64,000 bases of DNA from Bryobacteraceae bacterium. Lineage in GTDB: Bacteria > Acidobacteriota > Terriglobia > Bryobacterales > Bryobacteraceae. The notes beneath the pieces were generated by a model, which saw only the letters and a list, made by a program, of their open reading frames with translations, was not told the origin of the DNA and did not search any database. Shown in pieces: positions 1 through 8,740 of the stretch. How positions within the stretch are numbered: the first letter of the stretch is position 1; each line of letters starts with the position of its first letter. Both the position numbers and the translations under genes were made by a program. The stretch covers positions 19,855-83,854 of the forward strand of contig JAHCHE010000034.1 in the NCBI GenBank assembly GCA_026129905.1. Direction: 5' to 3'.

Positions 1-1474
1 TCAGGCGGGCGCCCAGCTTTTTCTCCACGGCCGCCTCCACCGTCGCCATCGATTCGGGCTTCAGGAACGGATTGTCAACGTTGAGCAGAACCGTCTTGTA
101 GAACGCCTCGTAGGCGTTTGGATTCCTGAAGGCCCGGCCGCCAAGCAACTTCCACGTCGTTCGCGGAGACTGCTGGTAGATGAGAGCGACGCGTGGTGAA
201 AAGAAGCCGCCGTAGTTCTTGGATCGGTCAAGTCGGCCTCCAAAGTAACCCGTCCAGCGCGGCGTCAGTTTCCATTGCGCCTGCGCAAAGGCGCCCACCG
301 TCCGGTCGGGCGCATCGACATCGGCATACTCGGTGTGGATGGGAGCGACGTCGCCGTTCCACAATGCTTTCCGGACGTCCGCGTTGATCTCCCCGCCCAA
401 CGTCAGCGTTGCGGACCGCCGTAGCGGCAAACTGTAACTGAGCCGAGACCCCGCCCAATCCCCAGATACCCGATCCCGGTTTTCCCAGACGGTGCCGTCC
501 CCGTAGTAGTCGATATCGAACCTTCCCGAATAACGGTAGCTGTCGTAGTGGACCCGCCACTGGATCTGACTGGCAGACCCTATGGGGCGACTGTACGAAG
601 CCTCGACGTATCCTCGCCGGTCGCGGTTCCAATTGCCCGAATCGTTGAATACCGTCCCCCACGCTCCCTGAGGCGCTAGCACTCGCCGGTCCCCAGCTAA
701 AGCCGTGAAGGTCCAGTCGCGCCAAAGCGTTTGGACAAAGACATGCTGCCCTTGCTCACCTCCGATGCCTTCGGCCAGGCCTCCGTTGGCAACCGAGTCG
801 GCGAGTTCCGGGAAATAGACGCTCCGCCCGGCGGCGTGGAACGCCGACGTCGAAAGCAGCAGATTAACGCCGCGGCCCAGGTAGGACGCTGTGGATAGCT
901 GGAGCTTCTTTTCTCCATAGCTGCCAAGCTCGAGGTTGGCCCTGCCGAGAGGATGATCCACCGGTGACTTGGTCACGATATTAATCGTGGCGAAGACCCC
1001 ATTGGAACCATACAGAGCGGACGAGGGCCCTCGTACCACTTCGATCCGTTCCACCAGGTCCAGGTCCAGGGGAAAGTCCTGGCCCAGGTATCCATTGCTG
1101 CTGTAAACGTTGTCCGTCATGTAATGCCCGTTGAGCATCACCAGAATTCGCGTACTGTAATCGCCGGGCAGCGAAAATCCTCGCAGGCCGATGTACTGAT
1201 AGGCGTAGTCGTCGGTAATGTAAACGCCACGCACGTTCTGCAACGCTTCTCCCAACGTCCGGTAACCGTACTTCCGTATTTCCTCCTTAGTTATCACCGA
1301 AACAGTGGCGGGCGCCTCTTCGAGACTCTGTACGTGCAGCGATGCCGCCTCGACGATCGGAAGTTCTTCAAATAGAACGGATTCTGGGCTTGCTCCGGAG
1401 TCACAATATGCGCGCGCACACAATGCTGCGAACACAATGACGTTCCGCGCCAAAGTGGCTGAACAGAATGACAT
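1..1474 (-). CDS. TonB-dependent receptor, C-terminus cut off by window edge
   Basis: Outer-membrane active-transport receptor that takes energy from TonB/ExbBD; the substrate is not known. The frame is open from an ATG at 1474 through position 2 with no stop, giving the first 491 residues. A hydrophobic N-terminal stretch (about residues 8-22, poorly resolved signal peptide) is followed by a plug domain at about 45-170, with TVSVITKEEIRKYGYRTLGE, an IGLRGFSLPGD loop, and ERIEVVRGPSSALYGSN, the classic end of the plug. Beta-barrel sequence rich in aromatic and polar residues follows (for example YSYR-type and GGRLDRSKNYGG strands). There is no carboxypeptidase-regulatory-like domain, so it belongs to a different subgroup from the two large receptors at 18.1 and 22.4 kb. 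Strand and spacing suggest it may be read with the Tm-1/TIM-barrel/Dabb genes upstream. Confidence 0.88.
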   Translation of the reverse strand, partial: MSFCSATLARNVIVFAALCARAYCDSGASPESVLFEELPIVEAASLHVQSLEEAPATVSVITKEEIRKYGYRTLGEALQNVRGVYITDDYAYQYIGLRGFSLPGDYSTRILVMLNGHYMTDNVYSSNGYLGQDFPLDLDLVERIEVVRGPSSALYGSNGVFATINIVTKSPVDHPLGRANLELGSYGEKKLQLSTASYLGRGVNLLLSTSAFHAAGRSVYFPELADSVANGGLAEGIGGEQGQHVFVQTLWRDWTFTALAGDRRVLAPQGAWGTVFNDSGNWNRDRRGYVEASYSRPIGSASQIQWRVHYDSYRYSGRFDIDYYGDGTVWENRDRVSGDWAGSRLSYSLPLRRSATLTLGGEINADVRKALWNGDVAPIHTEYADVDAPDRTVGAFAQAQWKLTPRWTGYFGGRLDRSKNYGGFFSPRVALIYQQSPRTTWKLLGGRAFRNPNAYEAFYKTVLLNVDNPFLKPESMATVEAAVEKKLGARL

Positions 1475-1515
1475 GGCGCAATGTATGCCTCCACCCTCAC
1501 CTATCGGCGGAAAAC

Positions 1516-1758
1516 TTAGAGAACTTGAATGATTAACCGCACCGGCGAACCGTCGAATCCCCGACCGCCGTAGTACCCCTGGATCTTCCTGGCCATGGCT
1601 TTGTCCTGAGCCGCGGTAGTATTGGGGCTCGAACGCGCCGTCGTCATGGCGAACGAGACCAGCCCACGTCCCGCATTGATATCAAGGGCGAAGCCCTGCC
1701 CGGTGCGGTAGTCCGACCCGGTGTAAGGTGAGAGCGACCGGGCGTCCGCGCGGCCCAA
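1516..1758 (-). CDS. possible small hypothetical protein (TTG start)
   Basis: An 80-codon frame that starts at TTG and lies between the Dabb gene and the TonB receptor on the same strand. The translation is not low-complexity and ends in a plausible beta-strand-like tail (GSPVRLIIQVL). It has no signal peptide, and I recognise no family. It could equally be the C-terminal remnant of a longer gene, because the same frame stays open upstream through several codons before it overlaps the Dabb gene. Whether it is expressed cannot be told from sequence. Confidence 0.3.
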   Translation of the reverse strand: MGRADARSLSPYTGSDYRTGQGFALDINAGRGLVSFAMTTARSSPNTTAAQDKAMARKIQGYYGGRGFDGSPVRLIIQVL

Positions 1759-1795
1759 CGGGACCGCCCCACGAGCGTGGTTCTTGTGCCGGGTC

Positions 1796-2101
1796 TCAGG
1801 GGACCTCGAAGTCGAAGGCGACGATGTCGTCGACCAGGGGGAGGACTTTGGCCTTCACGCGGTCGTGCTCGGGGTGAAAGATGTAGGAATCGCGCGATTC
1901 GGCGTGGGCGAAGGTCAGAATGAAGGCGTAGTTGTAGCCTTTATTCAGGCCCTCGGGACTGGAATAGGAGCCGCCGATGAATTCCTGGTAGCCGGGAATG
2001 ATCGATTGCAGGTCCTTGATTTCGCCGAACAGGTTCTGCACCTGGCTGTCCGAAACGCTGTCCTTAAACTTGAACAACACGACGTGCTTGATGGTGGCCA
2101 T
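1796..2101 (-). CDS. Dabb-family (stress-responsive alpha/beta barrel) protein
   Basis: A 101-residue protein matching the whole Dabb fold (ferredoxin-like dimeric alpha-beta barrel). It opens with IKHVVLFKFKD, the typical first strand that carries the conserved His, and later has YAFILTFAHAESRDSY followed by a HPEHDRV motif at the start of the last helix. Family members are small dimeric proteins; a few are decarboxylases or cyclases, most have no known reaction. It lies 33 bp downstream of the TIM-barrel gene on the same strand, so it is probably the last gene of a Tm-1-like/TIM-barrel/Dabb transcript. The ATG at 2101 gives the standard family length. Confidence 0.88.
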   Translation of the reverse strand: MATIKHVVLFKFKDSVSDSQVQNLFGEIKDLQSIIPGYQEFIGGSYSSPEGLNKGYNYAFILTFAHAESRDSYIFHPEHDRVKAKVLPLVDDIVAFDFEVP

Positions 2102-2134
2102 AGGCTGCCAGCGTAACAGCCGGGCCGGCGGGCG

Positions 2135-2962
2135 TCAAGCCGGCAGCGGGAGGTCTTTGAAGCGGCGCACCTGGCCGGTAATTGCGGCTTCCGTGGGCAG
2201 TCGCTCCATGCTGCTGGCCCCGAAAAAGCCTACCACGCCGCGCGTGCGCTCGATGATGTAGCGGGCGTCGTCCGGCTCGCTGATGGGACCGCCGTGACAG
2301 ATGACGAGGATGTCGTCGCGGACGGCGCGGGCGGCGTCGTGGATGGCCTGGATTTCCGCCACGCACTGGTCGAGCGTGCGGGCCGTTTGCGCTCCGATCA
2401 GCCCCTTGGTGGTCAATCCCATGTGGGCCACCAGGACGTCGGCGCCGGCGCGGGTCATCCGCGCGGCGTCGGAAGGGTTGAAGACATAGGGCGTCGTCAG
2501 CAGGTCCAGTTCGCGGGCGAGGGCGATCATGTCCACCTCGAGCGAATAACTCATGCCGGTTTCTTCCAGGTTTTGGCGAAAAATGCCGTCGATTAAACCT
2601 ACCGTGGGGAAGTTCTGGACGCCGGAGAATCCCATCGCCTTCAGCTCCCGGAGGAAGACGTCCATGAGGCGGAAGGGGTCGGTGCCGCAGACGCCGGCAA
2701 GCACCGGCGTCTTGCGGACCACGGGCAGGACCTCGCGGCCCATCTCGACCACGATGGAGTTGGCGTCGCCGTAAGGCATCAATCCGGCCATCGAGCCGCG
2801 GCCGGCCATGCGGTAGCGGCCGGAGTTGTAGATCACGATGAGGTCGGCGCCCCCGGCTTCGGCGCACTTGCCGGAAAGGCCAGTCCCGGCTCCGGCGCCG
2901 ATGACAGGCCGGCCGGAGGCGACCTGCCGGCGGAGGTTCGTCAATATTTCCGATCGAGTCAT
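2135..2962 (-). CDS. PEP-hydrolase-like TIM-barrel protein (Tm-1 C-terminal-domain type)
   Basis: A 275-residue TIM-barrel protein of the family annotated as phosphoenolpyruvate hydrolase or TIM-barrel signal-transduction protein. Features seen are [19 protein letters not shown] near residue 20, [42 protein letters not shown], and [10 protein letters not shown] near the end. The start is fixed by the ATG at 2962, which overlaps the TGA of the upstream gene as ATGA; the same frame stays open further upstream but only as shadow of that gene. In tomato Tm-1 and fungal homologues an equivalent barrel is fused behind the Tm-1-like N-terminal domain, so this gene and its upstream neighbour look like the two halves of one functional unit. 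The reaction in bacteria is not established. Confidence 0.87.
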   Translation of the reverse strand: MTRSEILTNLRRQVASGRPVIGAGAGTGLSGKCAEAGGADLIVIYNSGRYRMAGRGSMAGLMPYGDANSIVVEMGREVLPVVRKTPVLAGVCGTDPFRLMDVFLRELKAMGFSGVQNFPTVGLIDGIFRQNLEETGMSYSLEVDMIALARELDLLTTPYVFNPSDAARMTRAGADVLVAHMGLTTKGLIGAQTARTLDQCVAEIQAIHDAARAVRDDILVICHGGPISEPDDARYIIERTRGVVGFFGASSMERLPTEAAITGQVRRFKDLPLPA

Positions 2963-4179
2963 GTTGCGTTCACCGTTTGGCGCACCAGCCGCAGCAGGCC
3001 GTTCGCCACGGCTTCGGCGAACGCCGCGTCGTTGATGTTGGCGTCGATTTCGTGAAGTTCGATATCCTGCCGAAGGCCGCGGCGGATGGCGTCGAAGAGG
3101 GCGGCGTCGGCTTCCGGCCAGTGAAAAGGACCGCCCTCGGCCGCGACGACGGAGATGCCCCGCAGCGGGAGGTAGACGGCGGCCGGTCCGGTGGAGAGAT
3201 TGACCTTTTCGGCAAGGATTCGGCCTAGCTCGGCGCACTCGGCCGGCGTGGTCCGCATGAGGGTAACGTTCGGGTTGTGGCGGTAGAACAGGCGTCCGGA
3301 GAAGCGCGCGGGCACGGTTTCCGGCGCCCAGAAGTTGACCATGTCGAGGCAACCCGGCGCGATGAGGGCGGGGAAGCCGCCTCGCGCGGCCGCCTCCAGG
3401 CGGGCGGGTCCCGCGGCCATGACGCCTCCGACGAGTTGGTCCGCCCACTCTGTCGTGGTAACGTCGAGAACGCCCGCGGCGTAGCCGGCTTCGATGAGGC
3501 TCTCCATCGCCTGCCCGCCGGCGCCGGTCGCGTGGAAGACGAGCACTTCGTAGCCCGCGGCTTCGAGGATGGCTCGCGCGCGTTCGACGCAAGGCGTGGT
3601 GTTGCCGAACATGGAAGCGCAGATCAGGGGGCGGTCCTCGGCCGGCGGGACGCGGGTCTCCACCATGCCGCATACGGCGCCGGCGGCCTGGGCGAACACC
3701 CGGCGGCTGATGCGGTTGACGCCGCTGACGTCGACGATGGCCGGCATCATGACGATGTCCTTGACGCCGACGAAACCCCGGACGTCGCCCGAGGCCACGG
3801 TGGAAACCATCAGCTTTGGTACGCCGAGTGGAAGCGCGCGCATGGCGGCGGTGGCGATCGCGGTTCCGGAGCCTCCGCCAAGACCGAGCACGCCGGCGAT
3901 GCGGCCTTCATCGAAAAGACGGCGGGCGAGGACCTCGGCGCCGCGGGCCATCGCAGCGACAGCCTTCCCGCGATCCGCTTCGGCGGCCAGATCGGCGAGT
4001 TCGACGCCCGCGGCGCGAGCCACTTCCTCGCGCGACACCGAGGCGGGAATGGCCGGGGCGCCGAGCACGCCGGCGTCCAGGATGACGGCGCTGTGGCCAC
4101 GGCTCTCGATCTGGTCTCTCAGAAAGGCCACTTCTCTGCCCTTGGTATCCAGCGTGGCGATGATCAAAATGGAGGCCAT
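2959..4179 (-). CDS. Tm-1-like ATP-binding domain protein (UPF0261)
   Basis: A 406-residue protein of the UPF0261/Tm-1-like family. Seen are an N-terminal [19 protein letters not shown] strand-helix, [19 protein letters not shown] (glycine-rich nucleotide-binding loop) near residue 90-110, [26 protein letters not shown], and [15 protein letters not shown] in the second domain. The family binds ATP; its enzymatic role is unknown. The ATG at 4179 is chosen because the motif-bearing sequence begins there, and an earlier in-frame start would only add a leader with no similarity. The TGA overlaps the next ATG by 4 bp, so translation of the TIM-barrel gene is probably coupled. Divergent from the oxidoreductase at 4289. 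Confidence 0.88.
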   Translation of the reverse strand: MASILIIATLDTKGREVAFLRDQIESRGHSAVILDAGVLGAPAIPASVSREEVARAAGVELADLAAEADRGKAVAAMARGAEVLARRLFDEGRIAGVLGLGGGSGTAIATAAMRALPLGVPKLMVSTVASGDVRGFVGVKDIVMMPAIVDVSGVNRISRRVFAQAAGAVCGMVETRVPPAEDRPLICASMFGNTTPCVERARAILEAAGYEVLVFHATGAGGQAMESLIEAGYAAGVLDVTTTEWADQLVGGVMAAGPARLEAAARGGFPALIAPGCLDMVNFWAPETVPARFSGRLFYRHNPNVTLMRTTPAECAELGRILAEKVNLSTGPAAVYLPLRGISVVAAEGGPFHWPEADAALFDAIRRGLRQDIELHEIDANINDAAFAEAVANGLLRLVRQTVNAT

Positions 4180-4288
4180 GGCGTTTCCGGCGCGCGCTTG
4201 CAGGAGTCCGTCTCGCCGCGATAAACCATAACATTGCCGCGCGGATCTCAGCAACTTTCATGGGAACGCCGGAGGAGGGAGCCGTAAC

Positions 4289-5410
4289 GTGAACAGGGAA
4301 AGGCAAGCCGCCGGCCGGACATTGAACGTCGCGCTGATCGGCCAGGGCTTCATGGGACGGGCGCACTCGAACGCGTACCTCCAGGCGGGAAGGTTTTTCG
4401 ACCTTGGGGCGCAGCTTCGCCGAAAGGTGATCTGCGGGCGCGACGCAGCCCGGCTGGAGGACATGGCCGCGCGATGGGAGTGGGAGGAGATCTCGACCGA
4501 CTGGCGCGCGGTGGTCGAGCGGCCTGACATCGACATCGTCGACGTCGCCGCGCCGAATGCGCTGCACGCCCCGATCGCGATCGCGGCGGCCGGCGCCGGC
4601 AAGATCGTCCTTTGCGAGAAGCCGCTCGCCATGTCGGCGGAGGAGGGCGCGCGGATGGTGGAAGCGGCTAAGGGGCTGCCGACCATGGTCTGGTTCAACT
4701 ATCGGCGGGTTCCGGCCGTGGCGTTCGCTCGGCGGTTGATCGAAGAAGGGCGCATCGGACGGGTTTTCCATTATCGCGCGGCCTACCTGCAGCAATCGGG
4801 GAACGATCCGACAAGGCCTCCGACGTGGAAGACGGAGAAGGCGCAAGCGGGTTCGGGCGTGTTGGGCGACCTGTTGTCGCACGTGGTGGACCTGGCGCTT
4901 TACCTGAACGGCGCGATTACGGAGACCCAGGCGCTTCAGAAGACGTTTCGAGAGGGCAGAGACGTGGACGACGCGACGCTGGCGCTGGTGCGGTTCGCCA
5001 ACGGCAGCGTGGGGACGCTGGAGGCGAGCCGGTTCGGCGTGGGGTGCAGGAACCGCAATACCTTCGAGATCCACGGGGAGCGCGGGATGATCCGCTTCAA
5101 CCTCGAGGATCTGAACCGGCTGGAGTTTCTGGACTCGAGCGAACCGGGGAACGTGCAAGGCGCGAGGTCGGTGCTGGTGACCGGGCCGGATCATCCGTAC
5201 GCGGGGAATTTCTGGAAGCCGGGCCACATTATCGGCTACGAGCACACGTTTGTGGCGGCCCTGGCGGACTTTGTGCAATCGCTGGAGACGGGCGTGGCGT
5301 TCCATCCCGACTTCGAAGACGGGCAGAGGGTGCAGCTCGTGTTGGCGGCGATGGAAAAGGCCGCCGGCAGCGGGCGCTGCGTGCGGGTTGACGCGGCGGG
5401 ATTAGGATAG
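4289..5410 (+). CDS. Gfo/Idh/MocA family oxidoreductase
   Basis: A cytoplasmic NAD(P)-dependent sugar or cyclitol dehydrogenase family member of 373 residues. The N-terminal Rossmann fold has LNVALIGQGFMGRAHSNAY (GxGxxG-type) at residues 12-30. IDIVDVAAPNALHAP and the family signature CEKPLAMSAEEG come next, near residues 85-125. The C-terminal substrate domain has GSGVLGDLLSHVVDLALYL, whose H-x-x-D pair is typical of the active-site helix. It has no export signal, unlike the second family member at 58.5 kb. The intergenic space of about 109 bp to the divergent Tm-1-like gene should hold both promoters. The substrate cannot be told from sequence. Confidence 0.92.
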   Translation: MNRERQAAGRTLNVALIGQGFMGRAHSNAYLQAGRFFDLGAQLRRKVICGRDAARLEDMAARWEWEEISTDWRAVVERPDIDIVDVAAPNALHAPIAIAAAGAGKIVLCEKPLAMSAEEGARMVEAAKGLPTMVWFNYRRVPAVAFARRLIEEGRIGRVFHYRAAYLQQSGNDPTRPPTWKTEKAQAGSGVLGDLLSHVVDLALYLNGAITETQALQKTFREGRDVDDATLALVRFANGSVGTLEASRFGVGCRNRNTFEIHGERGMIRFNLEDLNRLEFLDSSEPGNVQGARSVLVTGPDHPYAGNFWKPGHIIGYEHTFVAALADFVQSLETGVAFHPDFEDGQRVQLVLAAMEKAAGSGRCVRVDAAGLG

Positions 5411-5423
5411 AGGTAAGGAAATC

Positions 5424-6152
5424 ATGTTCACCTGGATCTGTCCCCAGTGCGGCAAGGAGGTGCCGCCGCACGAAACGGAGTGTCCGCGTTGCGCGGAGGC
5501 GGCAAAGTCCGGCGGAGCGGCCGCCGCTGCTCCGGCCGGCGCGACGCCTCCGCCCCCTCCCGCAGCCGCGGTGAAGGAGGCGCCGTATGTGGCCCAGGCG
5601 CCGCCGGTTGCTCCCGCCGGACCGCCGGCCGCAGCCGCGGGTCCACCCGTGTATTACGTTGGCGGCCAGCGTGGCACGCCCGGCTGGGTGGTGGCGTTGC
5701 TGGTCGCTGTGGGTTTGTGCGCGGCCGGCGCGGGGTTTTATTATTTCACCCAGCGATCAAAGGCCGCCACGCAGGCCCAGTCGCAGGCGGCGCCCTTTGA
5801 GAAAGTGCCCGCGGCGGGACAGGGCGCGGCCTCCAAGATCGTCAGGTTAATCGAGGTGACCGGGTTTCGCATCACCGAAGACGCCAGGCAACGGCTCCAG
5901 GTTCAATTTCTGGTGGTGAACCATTCCGCGGCGGACCTTGGCGACCTGGCAGGGATCGTTCACCTGCGAACCACGGAATCCAAGCCGGGGGAGAAGCCGC
6001 TGGCGAGCGTCGAGTTCAAGACCACGCGCCTTGGCCCGTACGAGTCGGTGGAATTCAGAACGACGACAACCACCGGACTAAGGGCCTACGAACTGCCCGA
6101 CTGGCAGTTTCTGACCGCCGACGTGGAAATCACTTCGCCGTCGGATCTTTAG
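5424..6152 (+). CDS. zinc-ribbon membrane-anchored protein
   Basis: A 242-residue hypothetical protein. It starts with a CPQCG...CPRC zinc ribbon (residues 6-25), then an Ala/Pro-rich flexible linker to about residue 85. A single transmembrane segment (GWVVALLVAVGLCAAGAGFYY, about 90-110) follows, and a C-terminal domain from about 140 has alternating beta-strand character. The linker and domain order suggest a cytoplasmic zinc ribbon and an extracytoplasmic sensor-like domain, but the orientation is inferred. It lies 13 bp after the oxidoreductase gene with AAGGAAAT in front of the ATG, so the two are probably co-transcribed. Its 3' end overlaps the convergent SRPBCC gene by 23 bp. Confidence 0.75.
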   Translation: MFTWICPQCGKEVPPHETECPRCAEAAKSGGAAAAAPAGATPPPPPAAAVKEAPYVAQAPPVAPAGPPAAAAGPPVYYVGGQRGTPGWVVALLVAVGLCAAGAGFYYFTQRSKAATQAQSQAAPFEKVPAAGQGAASKIVRLIEVTGFRITEDARQRLQVQFLVVNHSAADLGDLAGIVHLRTTESKPGEKPLASVEFKTTRLGPYESVEFRTTTTTGLRAYELPDWQFLTADVEITSPSDL

Positions 6153-6651
6153 AGTCGGCGATCCACAGACTGGAGAAGTGAGGCGGCCCGGCGCCGAGAA
6201 GGCGCTCCAGCGCGTGTTGACGGTAGCGAAAGATCCGCAATAGTTGTGAGGAGACGGCCAAGCGGTGGGCCAGGCGACCCACTGCGCCGAGAGGCAAGGC
6301 ATAGTCGACTCGATCCGCCACGAGCGTGCCTCCCTCGACGCGGCGGAACGAGTGGGTGTGGCGCCAGAACCGGTAGGGACCGCGCAACTGGACATCGACG
6401 AAGCGGATTGGCGGGGCGTATTCGGCTATGCGAGTCCGCCACGAAAGCGGCAGGCCAAGCCACCGGATTGTGTAATCGAACAGGGCTCCAGTCTTCATCA
6501 CAACAGGCTCCGGCGAAGTTAACGAGAAGGCAAGCCACGGTGGTGTGATGAGGGAAAGATTGCGTGGGTCTTCGAAAAAGGCGAAGCTCTCCTCGATGCT
6601 CGTCGGGACCACCAACTGGCTTCGCAGTATGAAAGTGCTCGGATTAGCCAT
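6130..6651 (-). CDS. SRPBCC-family (START/Bet v1-like) protein
   Basis: A 173-residue SRPBCC helix-grip protein. It has the usual opening LVVPTSIEESFAFFEDPRNL with LITPPWLAF, then GALFDYTIRWLGLPLSWRTR and the RGPYRFWRHTHSF strand pair, and a C-terminal amphipathic helix. It resembles the cyclase/dehydrase-like SRPBCC proteins often annotated as cell-division-inhibitor-like proteins. Such proteins bind small hydrophobic ligands; the ligand here is unknown. The ATG at 6651 was chosen because upstream in-frame sequence has no family similarity. The gene is convergent with, and overlaps, the zinc-ribbon gene. Confidence 0.82.
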   Translation of the reverse strand: MANPSTFILRSQLVVPTSIEESFAFFEDPRNLSLITPPWLAFSLTSPEPVVMKTGALFDYTIRWLGLPLSWRTRIAEYAPPIRFVDVQLRGPYRFWRHTHSFRRVEGGTLVADRVDYALPLGAVGRLAHRLAVSSQLLRIFRYRQHALERLLGAGPPHFSSLWIADSKDPTAK

Positions 6652-6788
6652 CTCCTGTCTATCTGGATGGCGCGTAGGGCGGCGGCGGCGCAAAATCGTC
6701 GCGGCGGCTGGAAGGCGATGACAAAAAAGTACTGTTTGGCGCCGAAGAAGTACCAGTACCCCGTCCCGACCGGGCAACGCAAATCGGG

Positions 6789-6817
6789 TTGCGATATCCG
6801 ATATTTCGTTCTATACT
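6789..6817 (+). promoter_or_regulatory. sigma70-type promoter of the PEP-CTERM gene
   Basis: TTGCGA (6789-6794) and TATACT (6812-6817) are separated by exactly 17 bp, upstream of the PEP-CTERM gene whose ATG at 6875 follows a strong AGAGGTGGAGGT ribosome-binding region. Both hexamers match the consensus in at least four of six positions. Confidence 0.55.
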
Positions 6818-6874
6818 CGTTCCAAGGTTTGTAGCGTCTGGTGGCGCTGCGGCCTGCTTTAGAGGTGGAGGTAA

Positions 6875-7486
6875 ATGGTTCAGAAGCTTCTGATCACCTT
6901 AACGTTAGTGTGTGTTTTCGCGTCGGGCGTCATGGCCGGACCGATCGTCAGTGGGGATCTGGCGCTGCTCAGCATGCCGGGTTCGGTACTGACGGGGGCT
7001 CTGACCAGCGACACTACGGCGTATCTTCTCCCCGAGGCGCTTAAGTTAACGGTGACCTCCGGGCTCTCGAGCCTGTGGGGCATCGCGACGGGAACTCTCG
7101 TGGACGTGTGGCTCATCCACTCGGATCCGGTCAGTTCCCGGGGAGAGTACAGTGGTTCGGTAGAATTCGGCAAGGACATTCTCCATGTGGACACGCTTGC
7201 CAGCTCGATATCCGCGGCCGATCCATTGTTGGCGTCAAGCACAGGGACCGCTTATCCGACCGGTGACGGTTGGAGAGGAATCGGACCGAAGGATTCGCTG
7301 ACCGTCAGCGGCGCCCGGACGGCCGATTTCAGCTTCATCACGATCACCGGCGTCGACCAAGCGCGAATCATCACCGAGGCCGAGACCCCGGAACCGGCGA
7401 CCCTCAGTCTGGTGGGCGCCGGGGCCGTTCTGCTCGGTCTGGCGAGACGCCGCGCGAGACGTAAAGCCTCGTCCCTTTCCGTTTAG
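6875..7486 (+). CDS. PEP-CTERM sorting-domain protein
   Basis: A 203-residue exported protein. It has an N-terminal signal peptide (LLITLTLVCVFASGVMAG). The C-terminal sorting signal has all three parts: the PEP motif in TPEPATLSL, a hydrophobic segment VGAGAVLLGLA, and an arginine-rich tail. Such proteins are processed by an exosortase and are thought to end up in the extracellular polymeric matrix; no exosortase gene lies in this window. The middle is Ser/Thr/Asp-rich with no recognised domain. It is a single-gene unit with its own promoter at 6789-6817 and a hairpin terminator at 7506-7546. Confidence 0.88.
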   Translation: MVQKLLITLTLVCVFASGVMAGPIVSGDLALLSMPGSVLTGALTSDTTAYLLPEALKLTVTSGLSSLWGIATGTLVDVWLIHSDPVSSRGEYSGSVEFGKDILHVDTLASSISAADPLLASSTGTAYPTGDGWRGIGPKDSLTVSGARTADFSFITITGVDQARIITEAETPEPATLSLVGAGAVLLGLARRRARRKASSLSV

Positions 7487-7505
7487 TTCAGTGGAGTGTC
7501 TCCAG

Positions 7506-7546
7506 CGGGCGCCTGGTCCTTAGCGGGCTCAGGCGCCCGTGGTTTT
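7506..7546 (+). terminator. rho-independent terminator after the PEP-CTERM gene
   Basis: A perfect 10-bp GC-rich stem, CGGGCGCCTG (7506-7515) pairing with CAGGCGCCCG (7530-7539) across a 14-nt loop, is followed by TGGTTTT. It lies 20 bp after the PEP-CTERM stop codon. Confidence 0.75.
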
Positions 7547-7648
7547 CGAGGGGCGCGTCGCGCTTAGTATCATGGTGTGGATGGCGGCGGCACCAACATC
7601 GATGAGCGGGGACTTCGAGCGAACCCTGCTCCACGCCTGAACTGGACG

Positions 7649-8740
7649 ATGCCGAATCTACGCTCCGCCTATCACTTCCTTCAGGGCGAATGGCTCCGCG
7701 CGACGCGCCTTTGGGCGTGGCCCACGCACAGACGCGAGATCGAAGAGCGGATGGATGTGGTGCGGGAGGAATCCTCGACGGAGAAGGGGCCGGACCGCCT
7801 AGTGGTGGTCTGCCTGGTGAGGGACGGAGCGGATCACGTCGAGACGTTTGTGGATCACCACCTGCGGCTTGGCGCGTCCCACATCGTGCTGTTTGATAAC
7901 GGGTCGAGCGACGGGACGGTCGAGCGTGCGAAGCGGCTCAGCCGCGTCACCACGCTGAGGTGCGAACTGCCGTACAAGAGCCACTCCTACGCTTACAAGC
8001 GGCTCCTGGTGGAACGCTGGGGAGATGGCTGCTGGTGCCTGCTGGCGGACATTGACGAACGCTTCGAGTATCCCGGGGCAGACCGGCTGCCGCTGGAGGG
8101 CTTCCTGCGGTATATGAACGAGCGGCGCTACACGGCAGTGCTGGCGCAGATGCTGGACCTGTTTCCCGACGGCCCGCCGTCGACGTGGCCCGGCGGGGGC
8201 GCGGACCTGATCGAGTCGAGCGTCTGGTACGACCTGAGCAAGGCCTACAAGTCGCGGCCGTGGCGTCCGATGCGGGCCAACCGGTTCGCCGATCCGGAGA
8301 TGGTTCTGTATCGGGGCGGCATCCGGAGAATGGCCTTTGGGGCGTCGCCGGTGCTGAGCAAGTTCGCCATGCTGTGCCGGGCTGTGGCGGACGCTCCGGT
8401 GCTCGAGAGCGCGCATTTCTGCCGGGGGGCGCGGGTGGCGGACGTTTCGGGCGTCCTGCTGCACTACAAGTACGAACGAGCGTTCCGCGAACGGTGCGTG
8501 GAAGCGGTGATGCGGGGGAATTTCTACTCGAAATCGGGGGCTTACAAGGTCTACCTGGATGCGCTCGACAGGAATCCGGAACTCCGGCTGAAAGGCCCGA
8601 CGGCGCGGCGGCTAGGGCATGTGAACGAACTGGTTGACGCGGGGTTCTTGCGGGCCTCGCGGACGTATTGGGAGCACGTGGGGCGGGAGGCCGACGCGGC
8701 GCGGGCGGCCCAGGCCGGAAGGACGAAGGAGGCAACGTGA
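7649..8740 (+). CDS. glycosyltransferase family 2-like protein
   Basis: A protein of about 363 residues, of the Glyco_tranf_2_4 type. Seen are LVVVCLVRDGADHVETFVDHHLRLGASH, whose second half is the nucleotide-sugar-binding entry, then IVLFDNGSSDGTVE (D-N-x-S-x-D signature), and WCLLADIDERFEYPG with a DxD-like DID metal-binding motif. The family transfers sugars from nucleotide donors, often in cell-surface polysaccharide synthesis. Start uncertain: the ATG at 7649 begins the conserved sequence (MPNLRSAYHF), while an in-frame GTG at 7577 would add 24 residues without family character. The stop overlaps the sulfotransferase start as GTGA, so the pair is probably translationally coupled and acts on one surface glycan. 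Confidence 0.82.
   Translation: MPNLRSAYHFLQGEWLRATRLWAWPTHRREIEERMDVVREESSTEKGPDRLVVVCLVRDGADHVETFVDHHLRLGASHIVLFDNGSSDGTVERAKRLSRVTTLRCELPYKSHSYAYKRLLVERWGDGCWCLLADIDERFEYPGADRLPLEGFLRYMNERRYTAVLAQMLDLFPDGPPSTWPGGGADLIESSVWYDLSKAYKSRPWRPMRANRFADPEMVLYRGGIRRMAFGASPVLSKFAMLCRAVADAPVLESAHFCRGARVADVSGVLLHYKYERAFRERCVEAVMRGNFYSKSGAYKVYLDALDRNPELRLKGPTARRLGHVNELVDAGFLRASRTYWEHVGREADAARAAQAGRTKEAT

Noticed and set aside
3277..4224. A 315-codon open frame on the plus strand
   Set aside because: It is the antisense of the Tm-1-like gene; composition is Gly/Arg/Asp-rich with no family motifs, as expected of a shadow frame in GC-rich DNA.
3908..5305. A 465-codon open frame on the minus strand over the Gfo/Idh/MocA gene
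   Set aside because: It runs antisense to the oxidoreductase with His/Arg/Pro-rich shadow sequence and ends inside the Tm-1-like gene in the wrong frame.
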